Of a stretch of 64,000 bases of DNA, positions 8,448 through 17,126 are shown piece by piece. The notes under the pieces were generated by a model. That model did not search any database. It saw only the letters and a list, made by a program, of their open reading frames with translations, and had not been told where the DNA came from. Positions within the stretch are counted from its first letter, which is position 1, and every line of letters starts with the position of its first letter. Position numbers and translations under genes: made by a program. This stretch comes from Bacteroidales bacterium (GTDB lineage: Bacteria > Bacteroidota > Bacteroidia > Bacteroidales > Tenuifilaceae): the NCBI GenBank assembly GCA_028708425.1, contig JAQVYY010000005.1:1-64000 (forward strand). Reading direction: 5' to 3'.

Positions 8448-8917
8448 TGTCAAAATTTAAGAAAAAAACCGATAAAGGTACACCCTCAATTTCTACCGCA
8501 TCCTTACCCGATATTGTTTTTATGCTTCTCTTCTTCTTTATGGTTAGTACAACCATGAGAGATACAGAGATGATGGTTCAGGTTAGGTTGCCAGAGGCAA
8601 CTCAGGTGGCAAAGCTTGAAAAGAAATCTTTGGTTTCGCATATATTTATCGGAGCCCCTTCGCGTCAGTATCAAGCTCTTTTAGGAACCGATTCGCGTAT
8701 TCAGCTAAACGACTCTTTTAAAACATTGGTTGATATCCGCGACTTTATTTCGTCCGAAAGGGATGCCCTAGGTGAAGCCGATAAGGCTAAGCTTACAACG
8801 TCGCTTAAAATAGATGAGGATACCCGCATGGGTATTGTTGACGATGTTAAGCAGGAACTACGAAAGGCTAGTGCTCTTAAAATTAGCTATGCAGCTCGCA
8901 GAGTTGAAAATTTCTAA
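8447..8917 (+). CDS. exbD: ExbD/TolR family protein 2
   Basis: 156 residues. It has the same plan as the preceding gene: a short basic cytoplasmic start, a membrane segment with SLPDIVFMLLFFFMV carrying the key Asp, and a periplasmic domain. Sequence similarity to ExbD 1 is confined largely to the membrane helix, so the two probably form a heteromeric pair rather than being redundant copies. The start overlaps the previous stop by one base. A hairpin terminator follows. Confidence 0.9.
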   Translation: MSKFKKKTDKGTPSISTASLPDIVFMLLFFFMVSTTMRDTEMMVQVRLPEATQVAKLEKKSLVSHIFIGAPSRQYQALLGTDSRIQLNDSFKTLVDIRDFISSERDALGEADKAKLTTSLKIDEDTRMGIVDDVKQELRKASALKISYAARRVENF

Positions 8918-8942
8918 TTTTAATATTTTGATATAAAACCTG

Positions 8943-8980
8943 ACGGCTGTACAATAGTGTGCAGCCGTTTGTGTTTTATC
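8943..8980 (+). terminator. Terminator of the exbB operon
   Basis: ACGGCTGTACA and TGTGCAGCCGT pair around ATAG, followed by a T-rich tail, 25 bases after the exbD 2 stop. Confidence 0.75.
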
Positions 8981-9019
8981 TTTAGATTAGTTTTTTTGAA
9001 GCAGCACCCTTTTTGTATA

Positions 9020-9169
9020 TTAACCCGCATTATTCATCAAATTCGGTAAAGATGAATGTAAATGAGGGTTACCCCAACATAGTCGAACCCAATTTTGTGT
9101 AACAAAATTGGTTGTGAGACCTAGTCGCTGTTGGAAACAGCAATTATTCGGATGAGTAATTGGGGTTAA
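9020..9169 (+). repeat. Dispersed repeat, copy 3 (full 150 bp)
   Basis: Complete reference copy. The ends TTAACCCGCATTATTCATC and GATGAGTAATTGGGGTTAA are imperfect inverted repeats. Inside are hairpin 1 (left end pairing with GATGAATG...GGGTTA), hairpin 2 (CCAATTTTGT/ACAAAATTGG) and hairpin 3 (AATTATTCG with the right end). It is oriented in sense behind the exbD operon. Confidence 0.85.
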
Positions 9170-9236
9170 CAGGTTAGAGGATTGATGATTTTACCAGCTT
9201 AGATTCTTGCAACGTTCAATATTATATATTTTTTTT

Positions 9237-10691
9237 ATGAAAAAAAACAGGATTATATTTCATTTTGCTGCTGCAGTATTTCTTACCTTACCATTATTAG
9301 GGTACGCTAAAAGCGAACCAAAGGCTAAATATGTTTTTTACTTTATTGGCGATGGTATGGGTATACAGCATATTACAGCTACCCAGAATTATCTTGCAGG
9401 GGTCGAGGGGGCTCCGATGGCTAACAAACAGTTAAGCTTTACGACTTTCCCCGTTACTGGATTTGTTCAAACATATTCAGATAATCGCTATATAACCGGT
9501 TCGGCAGCTGCAGGCACAGCTTTAGCTGCAGGTTATAAAACTTCGGTAAATACCATAGGATTAGCACCTAATCGTATCGATACCTTACATAGCATTGCTT
9601 ACTATGCCCATAATGCTGGTTTTAACGTAGGCGTCGCAACTAGCGTAAGTGTCGATCATGCCACCCCAGCAGCCTTCTATGCCCATCAACCCCTTCGTAG
9701 TAATTACCATGCCATTAGTCACGACATGATACGTGCAGGGTATAAGTTTTTTGCTGGTGGTGGTTTTAAGGACCCCTTTGGAAAAAAAACGGATAACCCA
9801 CAGGGTAATATTTTTGAGAAAGGTCAACAGTCAGGTTTTTATTTTACAAATAGCTTGTCGGTTACCGACTCGGTTATCAATAGCTATAAATCTATAGTTT
9901 ATACCCTGGATAAACCCGCTTCTGGTGCAGCATTAAAATATCAAATCGACAGTAACGATGATGATGTAACTCTTTCTCAGGTAACTAGCATGGGGATTGA
10001 TATTCTTGATTCACCAAACGGCTTTCTATTTATGGTTGAGGGTGGTAAAATTGATTGGGCGGCTCACGATAACGATGCAGCTACGGTTATACATGATGTT
10101 GTTGCCCTGTCCGATGCCGTTGATATTGCCCTACAGTTTTATACGCAGTACCCTGAGCAAACGCTTATTGTGGTTACATCCGATCACGAAACAGGTGGAA
10201 TGAGTGTAGGAAGAAGAGGAAGTCGATACCAATCCAATGTGCCCTTGCTCGCCAAGCAAAAACTTTCGCTTGACCAGCTTAACGTGGAGGTTGGTAACTT
10301 TATCTCAAGAAAAAAAACGAAACCTACACTTAACGAGACGATACAGTTTTTGTCTAACCCTCAAGTGCTTGGAATGGACTCGAAACGTTTAACTAAGGCT
10401 CAATTAAAAAGAATGTCAGATGCATATTCGGTCGCTGTATTGCCACAAACAGCAAAGCAGGCTGAGGCAAATTCAAAATTATATAAATCCTATAACCCCA
10501 TCGCCATAACTGCCGTTCAGTTGCTAAACGAAATGGCAGGGATAGGGTGGACAACTGGGTCGCATACCGCATCGCACGTGCCAGTTTATGCCATTGGGGC
10601 AGGTGATTATCTGTTTTCGGGTCAGCTTAACAATACTGATATTCCCCGGCGTATTGCTACTGCTATGGGGTTGCAAGTTGATTTTAAATAG
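9237..10691 (+). CDS. Exported alkaline phosphatase
   Basis: 484 residues from the ATG at 9237; an upstream in-frame TTG would precede the signal peptide by ten residues and is less likely. Signal peptide about 1-25, so periplasmic. Alkaline-phosphatase superfamily motifs: FIGDGMGIQH (metal Asp), TGSAAAGTALAAG around the nucleophilic Ser, SVDHATPAAFYAH, EGGKIDWAAHDND (metal ligands), TSDHETGG, and a final metal His in GSHTASHVP. Family members usually have Asp before the nucleophile (DS); here it is Gly-Ser. It probably releases phosphate from organic monoesters. It is flanked by a repeat copy upstream and a terminator downstream, so it is transcribed alone. Confidence 0.93.
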   Translation: MKKNRIIFHFAAAVFLTLPLLGYAKSEPKAKYVFYFIGDGMGIQHITATQNYLAGVEGAPMANKQLSFTTFPVTGFVQTYSDNRYITGSAAAGTALAAGYKTSVNTIGLAPNRIDTLHSIAYYAHNAGFNVGVATSVSVDHATPAAFYAHQPLRSNYHAISHDMIRAGYKFFAGGGFKDPFGKKTDNPQGNIFEKGQQSGFYFTNSLSVTDSVINSYKSIVYTLDKPASGAALKYQIDSNDDDVTLSQVTSMGIDILDSPNGFLFMVEGGKIDWAAHDNDAATVIHDVVALSDAVDIALQFYTQYPEQTLIVVTSDHETGGMSVGRRGSRYQSNVPLLAKQKLSLDQLNVEVGNFISRKKTKPTLNETIQFLSNPQVLGMDSKRLTKAQLKRMSDAYSVAVLPQTAKQAEANSKLYKSYNPIAITAVQLLNEMAGIGWTTGSHTASHVPVYAIGAGDYLFSGQLNNTDIPRRIATAMGLQVDFK

Positions 10692-10778
10692 GATTTTTTT
10701 AATTATTAGCAGGATTTAAGTTATAAAAGCAACCCCCTTTCGGTAGCTTTCACTGAAGATCTTCATGTTTCTGATTTA

Positions 10779-10820
10779 TAGCCATATAGAATAAAAACTT
10801 CTGTATGGCTTTTATTTTTA
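10779..10820 (+). terminator. Terminator after alkaline phosphatase
   Basis: AGCCATA and TATGGCT pair around an A-rich loop, followed by TTTTATTTTTA, about 90 bases after the stop codon. Confidence 0.6.
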
Positions 10821-10943
10821 TGGCATGTTTGTTTTTTTTTAGGTAAAATAAAAGGAGGATTTGTATGATAGGTGTTCATATTTTTCATATTTTTACTAGT
10901 ATCTATGAAATTCGATTAATAAACCCTAAAAATCTAAATTATT

Positions 10944-12578
10944 ATGAAGAAAACATTGTTTTATATGGTGCTTACTTTTTTTACGGTAGGTGTTTTCGGT
11001 CAAGATTTTACCGATAAGGTGCCCTCTACTTACAACAGAAGTTCGCTTACTGTTCTTTACCTCGATTTTGAATCAGGAAACCATTGGAATCTAGCTAAAT
11101 CAAAAATCGACTCCATAGTTTTTTCCGATAAGTACGATAATAATAACTTAAACTCACTATTTATTAAACCCTCGTTCAGCACAGTGGGTAGGGACGCTAT
11201 TCTGCAAGAGCTGAATAATCAGGATATTGGCCGAGAGATTGTAGCCAAATGGTACAATCGCAAGTCCGATGGTACTATGGATATGGAGCTAGTGCACCAG
11301 CGGGGGCGCTTTACTGCAACCGATGCCGATTTTTTAAGAGCCCAAACCAGTAAAAGGGGTAATGCTGCTCTCGAGGAGTTTGGCAATAGGCTTATTAACC
11401 TAAGCTATGTATTAGTTATTAATGTTTCAGACATTAAAACAATGGCCGAAGCAGAAATTAAAGGGCAAAAAGGGTGGAAAGCAAATGCAGCAGGCTATCT
11501 CTATAAGATTGATTTTACAGAGGAGACTCGTTCAACCTTTTATGATACATGGATTTATGAAGATGATACCGATGAGGTTAAAATCCAAAAAAGTAATGCA
11601 TTTAACCAAATTCAAATCCCCATTGTACCCGTAGTAAACAAATCAATTAACATAACGGCTTCGCAGCCCGAGGGTGATACTGGGATGAGCCTGTTTTTTA
11701 AGCCCAAGTCAACCAGTCAGCTAATGCAGGATTTGGTGCAGAAATCCTACGATGATTTAATTTACCGAATCGAGATGGATGTAGAGGATTTTAAGGTAAA
11801 AACTTCGCTCGCTTCAACTCGACCCCTTAGTGCCAAAATTGGCCTAAAGGAAGGGTTAAAAACAGACTATCGATTTTTTGCCTACGAGTATGTTTACAGT
11901 GAAAAAACTGACAAGGCCGAACCCAAGCGCAGGGGTGTTATTAGGGCTCACTCTAAATCGAAAATTGTCGATAATCGCAAGGTTGCCACAGGAGATATGG
12001 AGCCCTCAAGATTTTATCAGGTAGCCGGACGAAAACTTGAAGAGGGGTACACGCTACAGCAGAAAAACGATTTCGGAATAGAGGTAGGTATTGGTGCTGA
12101 AGTGGGGGAGATAGGTGGGTTTTATGTTAGAGGCGACCTTAGGGTGGGACGCTTTATAGGAATAAGATCCACCTTTGTTCTTGTTGAGGCAGGCTTCGAC
12201 TCAGGAACATACGCTTCCGCACAGTCCCTATCGCTTGGGAATCCCGATTTTTCATTCCTTAGATTTGGTATTGGTTTGGCTAAAGGTTTTCAGCTAATGC
12301 GTAATTTGGAGCTCAGGCCCTATCTTTCTGCTGGGGCAGAACAAGCTTCGAATGTAGATTTAACAGAAGATGAGGCTGTTAGCGCTGTATATGTGAAGCC
12401 AGGCGCAAATTTGGCACTAAATTTGACACATAACTTTCAGGTTGTTGGTGGAGTTGGCGCGTATGCTTTTGTTTCGGAGGCTCAAGATGGGTATGATGAT
12501 TTGCACGGCATGTGGAATACCCTGTTTACAGATCGTAGCGGGGCATCAATATTTATTGGTGTTAAGCTAGGTTTTTAG
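10944..12578 (+). CDS. Exported protein with probable C-terminal beta-barrel region
   Basis: 544 residues. The signal peptide (about 1-19) ends in VFGQ. The first 400 residues are soluble, without a family I can name. The last 140 or so alternate short polar and hydrophobic stretches (GGFYVRGDLRVGRFIGIR, a run through RSTFVLVEAGFDSG) and end in IFIGVKLGF, the terminal-Phe pattern of outer-membrane beta strands. It is therefore probably an outer-membrane or surface protein. It is the first of seven consecutive exported proteins on the same strand, and the gap to the next is only about 70 bases. Function unknown. Confidence 0.75.
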   Translation: MKKTLFYMVLTFFTVGVFGQDFTDKVPSTYNRSSLTVLYLDFESGNHWNLAKSKIDSIVFSDKYDNNNLNSLFIKPSFSTVGRDAILQELNNQDIGREIVAKWYNRKSDGTMDMELVHQRGRFTATDADFLRAQTSKRGNAALEEFGNRLINLSYVLVINVSDIKTMAEAEIKGQKGWKANAAGYLYKIDFTEETRSTFYDTWIYEDDTDEVKIQKSNAFNQIQIPIVPVVNKSINITASQPEGDTGMSLFFKPKSTSQLMQDLVQKSYDDLIYRIEMDVEDFKVKTSLASTRPLSAKIGLKEGLKTDYRFFAYEYVYSEKTDKAEPKRRGVIRAHSKSKIVDNRKVATGDMEPSRFYQVAGRKLEEGYTLQQKNDFGIEVGIGAEVGEIGGFYVRGDLRVGRFIGIRSTFVLVEAGFDSGTYASAQSLSLGNPDFSFLRFGIGLAKGFQLMRNLELRPYLSAGAEQASNVDLTEDEAVSAVYVKPGANLALNLTHNFQVVGGVGAYAFVSEAQDGYDDLHGMWNTLFTDRSGASIFIGVKLGF

Positions 12579-12646
12579 TTAGCAATTTTAGTAACTAATA
12601 TTTTATTTATGCAATGTTTATTAACCCGAAAAATCATTATAATACT

Positions 12647-13177
12647 ATGAAAACACTTAGTTATTTTTCTTTAGTTTTAGTTTTTCTTTTTGCAATGGGC
12701 GAAACCACAAATGCGCAGGAGCGCTATTCTAGGAGAGAAAAAAAGGCTCATTATAACAGCGACTACAATTATGATGTGCAAATTATGGGCGTTGGGCAAG
12801 ATGGCACCAAGGTTATGAAGGTCTCTGGGCATGGTAAAAGGGTTGAGGATGCCGTAATTGAGGCTAAAATGAATGCGGTTGCTTCCGTAATTTTTAAGGG
12901 AATTCCTGGTGGGCACGGTGCTGCAACTACCCCCCCAATTCTAAAGGATTCCAATGCAGGCGATAAGCATGCCGAGTATTTTGAAACGTTCTTTTCGCCC
13001 GGCGGCAAGTATTTGCAGTTTATAACAATGACAACCGACGGCATGCCCAGCGGGCAAGATCGGTTGAAGATGAAAAAAGGCTATAAGGTCTTTATTTATG
13101 CTCAGGTAATGTACGATGCGTTACGCAAGCAGCTTGAGAATGACGGCATTGCACGTAGCCTCGACTCGGGTTTCTAG
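12647..13177 (+). CDS. Exported protein of unknown function, LPP20-like pattern
   Basis: 176 residues from the ATG at 12647. An ATG at 12614 would add 11 residues in front of a good signal peptide, so the internal start is preferred. The signal peptide ends in TNAQE at about residue 24. The segment VSGHGKRVEDAVIEAKMNAV has the Gly-x-Gly followed by alanines every three to four residues that is seen in LPP20/DUF541-type periplasmic proteins. The C-terminal half is positively charged. It is the second gene of the exported-protein cluster. Export is certain; the domain similarity is my reading by eye. Confidence 0.7.
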   Translation: MKTLSYFSLVLVFLFAMGETTNAQERYSRREKKAHYNSDYNYDVQIMGVGQDGTKVMKVSGHGKRVEDAVIEAKMNAVASVIFKGIPGGHGAATTPPILKDSNAGDKHAEYFETFFSPGGKYLQFITMTTDGMPSGQDRLKMKKGYKVFIYAQVMYDALRKQLENDGIARSLDSGF

Positions 13178-13222
13178 TCATCTTATACAAAGAAAATTTA
13201 AAATTACTTTAAACCAATAGTT

Positions 13223-14197
13223 ATGAAAAGATTATTCAGCATATTCATATTTACTACGCTAACCCTTTCGCTTTTTGCGCAGGCTAAAAAACCCACAATT
13301 ATGGTTGTGCCCAGCGATCAGTACTGTATTAGCCGGGGCTATAAGATGGAGTTTGAGAGCATGGGAGCAAACCAAACCCTACCCGACTACAAAGCGGCAA
13401 TGCAAAACGATGCCGATTTAAGGCTCGTGATTACTAAAATGGGGCAAATAATGGCCGATAGAGGATTCCCCCTAAAGGATCTCGAGATGGAGCTGCGTAA
13501 CCTTGAGCGCGAGGCTGCAGAGTCTGCCATGCTCATGTCGTCTACTTCTGGTTCGGAAATGGCCGAGAGTCCGGTTGATGCACTAAAAAGAACCGCTAAA
13601 GCCGATATTATAATGGATTTAAGCTTCGAGATTAAAAGGATGGGCCCCGAGCGCTACATCTCGTTTAACCTTCGTGGGCTCGACTCGTATACCTCAAAGC
13701 AGGTGTCGGGAGCAGCAGGTGCAGGAAAACCATCATCAGCTGCATCTCCCGAACTACTTCTCGAGGAGGCAGTGCTTAGCCATATGGATGGGTTTAACGC
13801 CGGCCTTCAATCGCATTTCGACGATATGTTTGCCAAGGGGCGTGAGGTTAAAATAAATATTCGCCGTTTTGCTAGTTTTTACGATAACCTAGAATCGTAC
13901 TATACCGATGAAAGTACCGGTGAGGAGCTCGAGCTACTGGAGCATATCGAGAACTGGTTCTTCGACAACACGGTCGAGGGGCGTTTTAGCCTAAGCGATG
14001 CTAGCGAAAACCAAATGAGGTTAGAGCAGGTAAGGATACCTATGATGGAAACTGATAGCCGCGGGCGCGAGCGTGCAGTTGATACTCGCCGCTTCCTAAG
14101 TGGCCTAAGTAGGTATTTGCGTACTACTTTTGGCATCGACTCCAAAATTTACGTAAGGGGTCTTGGCGAGGCGTGGTTAATTGTTGGGGAGAAGTAG
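13223..14197 (+). CDS. Exported protein, DUF6175-like
   Basis: 324 residues with a signal peptide ending in LFAQA (about residue 19). The mature start KKPTIMVVPSDQYC and the stretch MADRGFPLKDLEMELRNLE resemble a Bacteroidales family I recall as DUF6175; this match is from memory. Proteins of this kind look like the CsgG/LpoB type of periplasmic alpha/beta fold, with a first strand IMVVPSD and a later ADIIMDLSFEIK strand. It is the third gene of the cluster, 45 bases behind its neighbour. The gene is richer in GC than the surrounding non-coding DNA and shows no damage. Confidence 0.72.
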   Translation: MKRLFSIFIFTTLTLSLFAQAKKPTIMVVPSDQYCISRGYKMEFESMGANQTLPDYKAAMQNDADLRLVITKMGQIMADRGFPLKDLEMELRNLEREAAESAMLMSSTSGSEMAESPVDALKRTAKADIIMDLSFEIKRMGPERYISFNLRGLDSYTSKQVSGAAGAGKPSSAASPELLLEEAVLSHMDGFNAGLQSHFDDMFAKGREVKINIRRFASFYDNLESYYTDESTGEELELLEHIENWFFDNTVEGRFSLSDASENQMRLEQVRIPMMETDSRGRERAVDTRRFLSGLSRYLRTTFGIDSKIYVRGLGEAWLIVGEK

Positions 14198-14200
14198 ATT

Positions 14201-14311
14201 TTAACCCGTATTATTCATCGACATAGTCGAGCCCAACTTTGGGAACAAAATTGGTTGTGAGGCTTAGTCGCTCCGGAGACAGCAATTATTCGAATGAATA
14301 ATTGGGGTTAA
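14201..14311 (+). repeat. Dispersed repeat, copy 4 (hairpin 1 right arm deleted)
   Basis: TTAACCCGTATTATTCATCG joins directly to ACATAGTCGAGCCCA, so the right arm of hairpin 1 is missing. Hairpins 2 and 3 are intact and it ends in AATTGGGGTTAA. It begins three bases after the preceding stop codon. Confidence 0.8.
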
Positions 14312-14473
14312 GTAAAACAGGCCGAACTAGTATTTATCTGTTTTAATAATGGTTCCCCAATAGTATTTAGCTAATTAGCAAAGTGTTTTTCGTGAAATTC
14401 ATTTCTCGATTTAATTAAAGGGATTAATTCCATCTTACTAATAGCTATTCTCAATAAAATTAAACAATAATAA

Positions 14474-16000
14474 ATGAAAGGATTTGTAGTAATACTCATT
14501 GCTTTGTGGTTTTCTGCGTCAGCAGGTATAGCTCAAAGTAGCCTTGGGAAAACAGATGATTTGGGACGAATTGCCATTGCCGCCGTTGTTCCCGATGAAG
14601 CTGGTATTCCTGGTGGTGCTCAACGAAATCTTCAGAATAGGCTTACGCAGGTTGCAACTCTTAATGGGCTAGGGGCAACTGCAAGTTCACAGTTTGCCAT
14701 ACTTCCCATGGTATCAATTATTAGTCAGGATGTTACTCCTACGGCACCGCCCATGGTTTCCCTTAATATTGATGTTACGCTATATATGGTAGATGCTAAG
14801 AGTCAAACTATTTTTAGCCAGACCACAATTTCGCTTAAAGGTATTGGACGGACTGAGGATAGGGCCTATACTCAGGCAATTAATAATATCAATCCTAGGC
14901 ACGGTCAGTTTCGTGGGTTTATTGAAAAGGGTAAAGAGAAAATTATCGAGTATTATAACTCAAAATGTGATGTGATTATCTCTTCGGCACAGGCATTTGC
15001 AGGGCAAAAGAAGTATGATGAAGCTCTTCATACCCTAATGTCGGTTCCCGATGTAAGCCGCGAATGTTACGACAAGTGCATGCAAATATCAATGGATATT
15101 TATCAGGAGTATGCCGATCAGCAGTGTAACGAGTCGCTCTCCGCAGCTAAATCTGCATGGGCAGGCAAGGACCTTTCGGGGGTTGAGAGGCATCTTGCAA
15201 AAATTACCCCTGACATGGGATGCTACGATGAGGCTCAGCAGCTTGTTGCCACGGTTACGGCAGCGGTTGAGGCTGAGGGTGGATCGGCATGGAGTTTTAA
15301 AATGAAAAAGTATGACGACTCCATCGATATTCAGAAGATGAAGATTCAGGCTGGCAAGGAGATTGCCCAGAGCTGGGCTTACCGTGGTGCTGCACAGCAT
15401 TTTGACTGGGCTTGGCTATACCCAGGGTTCAAACCAAAAACACCAGTACAGCCAAAACCCGAAGCTGTAGCCGAAGCAACAAAAGTGGAAGCCAAGGCTC
15501 AGGAACCAGTTGAAGAAACAAGGCCTCCCATTGGAGAAAGGCCCAAAGCATCTAACATTAATGTTCCTATTTTCAAGGATCGCAAGGTTATCCATAACGA
15601 TGGTATTGGTCTTGAAGAGTACCCAATAGTTACAGGTAGTAATTCTGTTAAAACGGTAATGGGCGTTATCCGTCGGCAGTTCTTTACTGCTCCCGATGGC
15701 CACTCGCCTCTGGAGTTAGTTATGTTCTATAAGAACTTTGTTGAAGGGTACAAAGGGAAAATTCTCTACCAAACACGTGAGCCACACTCAGTTAAAATAA
15801 ATGGTAAAACGGTTAACTCGTATCTGCACACGCACCGTATTAATCATATGAGTAATTATAACTATATGGCCACTAAAACAAGCGAGTACTCTGTTGGAGT
15901 AATTTATACAGACAAGTCTGATATATACGTTATTGTTGGTGCCGGACGGGCTAAAGCAACTACAACCTGCGACCTTGTAACTGTAGAAGTTGCACACTAG
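14474..16000 (+). CDS. Exported CsgG/LpoB-like protein with extra C-terminal domain (paralog A)
   Basis: 508 residues with a signal peptide ending near IAQSS (about residue 21). Residues about 22-315 match the next gene almost throughout. This shared part starts with SSLGKTDDLGRIAIAAVVPD, a CsgG/LpoB-like first strand, then ILPMVSIIS and SLKGIGRTEDRAY (an LPP20-like pattern), and a Cys-containing helical repeat region (KKYDEALHTLMSVPDVSREC). A Pro/Glu/Ala-rich linker (about 318-360) leads to a C-terminal domain of about 150 residues (NVPIFKDRKVIHNDG onward) that the paralog lacks and that I do not recognise. Fourth gene of the cluster; probably periplasmic. Confidence 0.75.
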   Translation: MKGFVVILIALWFSASAGIAQSSLGKTDDLGRIAIAAVVPDEAGIPGGAQRNLQNRLTQVATLNGLGATASSQFAILPMVSIISQDVTPTAPPMVSLNIDVTLYMVDAKSQTIFSQTTISLKGIGRTEDRAYTQAINNINPRHGQFRGFIEKGKEKIIEYYNSKCDVIISSAQAFAGQKKYDEALHTLMSVPDVSRECYDKCMQISMDIYQEYADQQCNESLSAAKSAWAGKDLSGVERHLAKITPDMGCYDEAQQLVATVTAAVEAEGGSAWSFKMKKYDDSIDIQKMKIQAGKEIAQSWAYRGAAQHFDWAWLYPGFKPKTPVQPKPEAVAEATKVEAKAQEPVEETRPPIGERPKASNINVPIFKDRKVIHNDGIGLEEYPIVTGSNSVKTVMGVIRRQFFTAPDGHSPLELVMFYKNFVEGYKGKILYQTREPHSVKINGKTVNSYLHTHRINHMSNYNYMATKTSEYSVGVIYTDKSDIYVIVGAGRAKATTTCDLVTVEVAH

Positions 16001-16111
16001 AAAATAGCAATTGCCAACAACTATTTTTTGAGGTTTATTTCATTAATCAAAAAATCGGCACGAGGTTTGTTAAAACAGTTTTAACTAAGTTTAAAATAAC
16101 CAGATAAAACA

Positions 16112-17068
16112 ATGAAGAAATTTTATATTTTAATCGCTAGCCTTTTATTATCCCTTGCTGCACAATCGCAAAGCAGTTTAGGTAAAACCGATGACCTTGG
16201 TCGAATTGCCATTGCTGCAATTGTTCCCGATGAGGCTGGTGTTCCAGGTGGAGCTCAACGAAATCTCCAGAATAGGCTTATGCAAGTTGCTAGCCTTAAT
16301 GGGCTGGGGGCAACCGAGAACGCTGCACAGTTCGTTATGGTGCCAATGGTATCGATTATTAGTAAGGATATTACGCCTACTGCACCACCCAAGGTGTCAA
16401 TTAGGATGGATGTTACCTTATATATAGTTGATATGCTTACCCAGAATATATACAGTCAAACTAGCATTGAGGTTAGAGGTATAGGTAATACCGAGGAGCG
16501 TGCCTACACACAGGCTTTAAATGGAATTAACCCTCGACATGGGCAGTTTAGAGGATTTATTGAAAAGGGTAAAGAGAAAATTATCGAGTATTATAATTCA
16601 AAATGCGATGTGATTATCTCTTCGGCACAGGCTCTTGCTGGGCAAAAGAAATACGAAGAAGCCCTACACACCCTAATGTCAGTTCCCGATGTGAGTCGCG
16701 AATGTTATGACAAGTGCATGCAAATATCAATGGATATTTACCAAGAGTTTGCCGACCAGCAGTGTAACGAGTCGCTAGCAGCGGCTAAATCTGCATGGGC
16801 AGGCAAGGAACTTTCGGGGGTTGAGAAGCATCTTGCAAAAATCACCCCAGATATGGGGTGCTACGACGAGGCCCAGCAGCTTGTTGCCACGGTTACGGCA
16901 GCGGTTGAGGCTGAAGGTGGGGCCGCGTGGAACTTTAAGATGAAAAAATATGACGACTCCATCGATATTCAGAAGATGAAGATTCAGGCAGGACGCGATG
17001 TGGCGAGATCGTGGGCTTACCATGGGGCTTCAAAAAATTTCGATTGGGGCTGGTTGTATAAAAACTAA
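16112..17068 (+). CDS. Exported CsgG/LpoB-like protein (paralog B)
   Basis: 318 residues with a signal peptide ending in AAQSQ (about residue 19). It is a tandem duplicate of the preceding gene's first 315 residues and stops at FDWGWLYKN, just where paralog A runs into its linker. From about residue 150 to 285 the two proteins are nearly identical, and their DNA is too (for example around 14930-15000 and 16560-16630). The N-terminal third has many synonymous changes. Conserved Cys residues (SKCDV, SRECYDKCM, DQQCNES, MGCYDE) suggest disulfides. Function unknown. Confidence 0.77.
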   Translation: MKKFYILIASLLLSLAAQSQSSLGKTDDLGRIAIAAIVPDEAGVPGGAQRNLQNRLMQVASLNGLGATENAAQFVMVPMVSIISKDITPTAPPKVSIRMDVTLYIVDMLTQNIYSQTSIEVRGIGNTEERAYTQALNGINPRHGQFRGFIEKGKEKIIEYYNSKCDVIISSAQALAGQKKYEEALHTLMSVPDVSRECYDKCMQISMDIYQEFADQQCNESLAAAKSAWAGKELSGVEKHLAKITPDMGCYDEAQQLVATVTAAVEAEGGAAWNFKMKKYDDSIDIQKMKIQAGRDVARSWAYHGASKNFDWGWLYKN

Positions 17069-17126
17069 TTTTTTAAGTATCATTTTTTTTACTAACAATT
17101 TCTATTAACCTAAATTTTTTAAGATT

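Noticed and set aside
12614..12646. Upstream ATG as the start of the 12647 gene
   Set aside because: It would put eleven residues, including Asn/His-rich sequence, ahead of a clean signal peptide.
14930..16985. Could the near-identical blocks be an assembly duplication?
   Set aside because: The first third and the flanks differ, the signal peptides differ and only one copy has the C-terminal domain, so they are two real genes.
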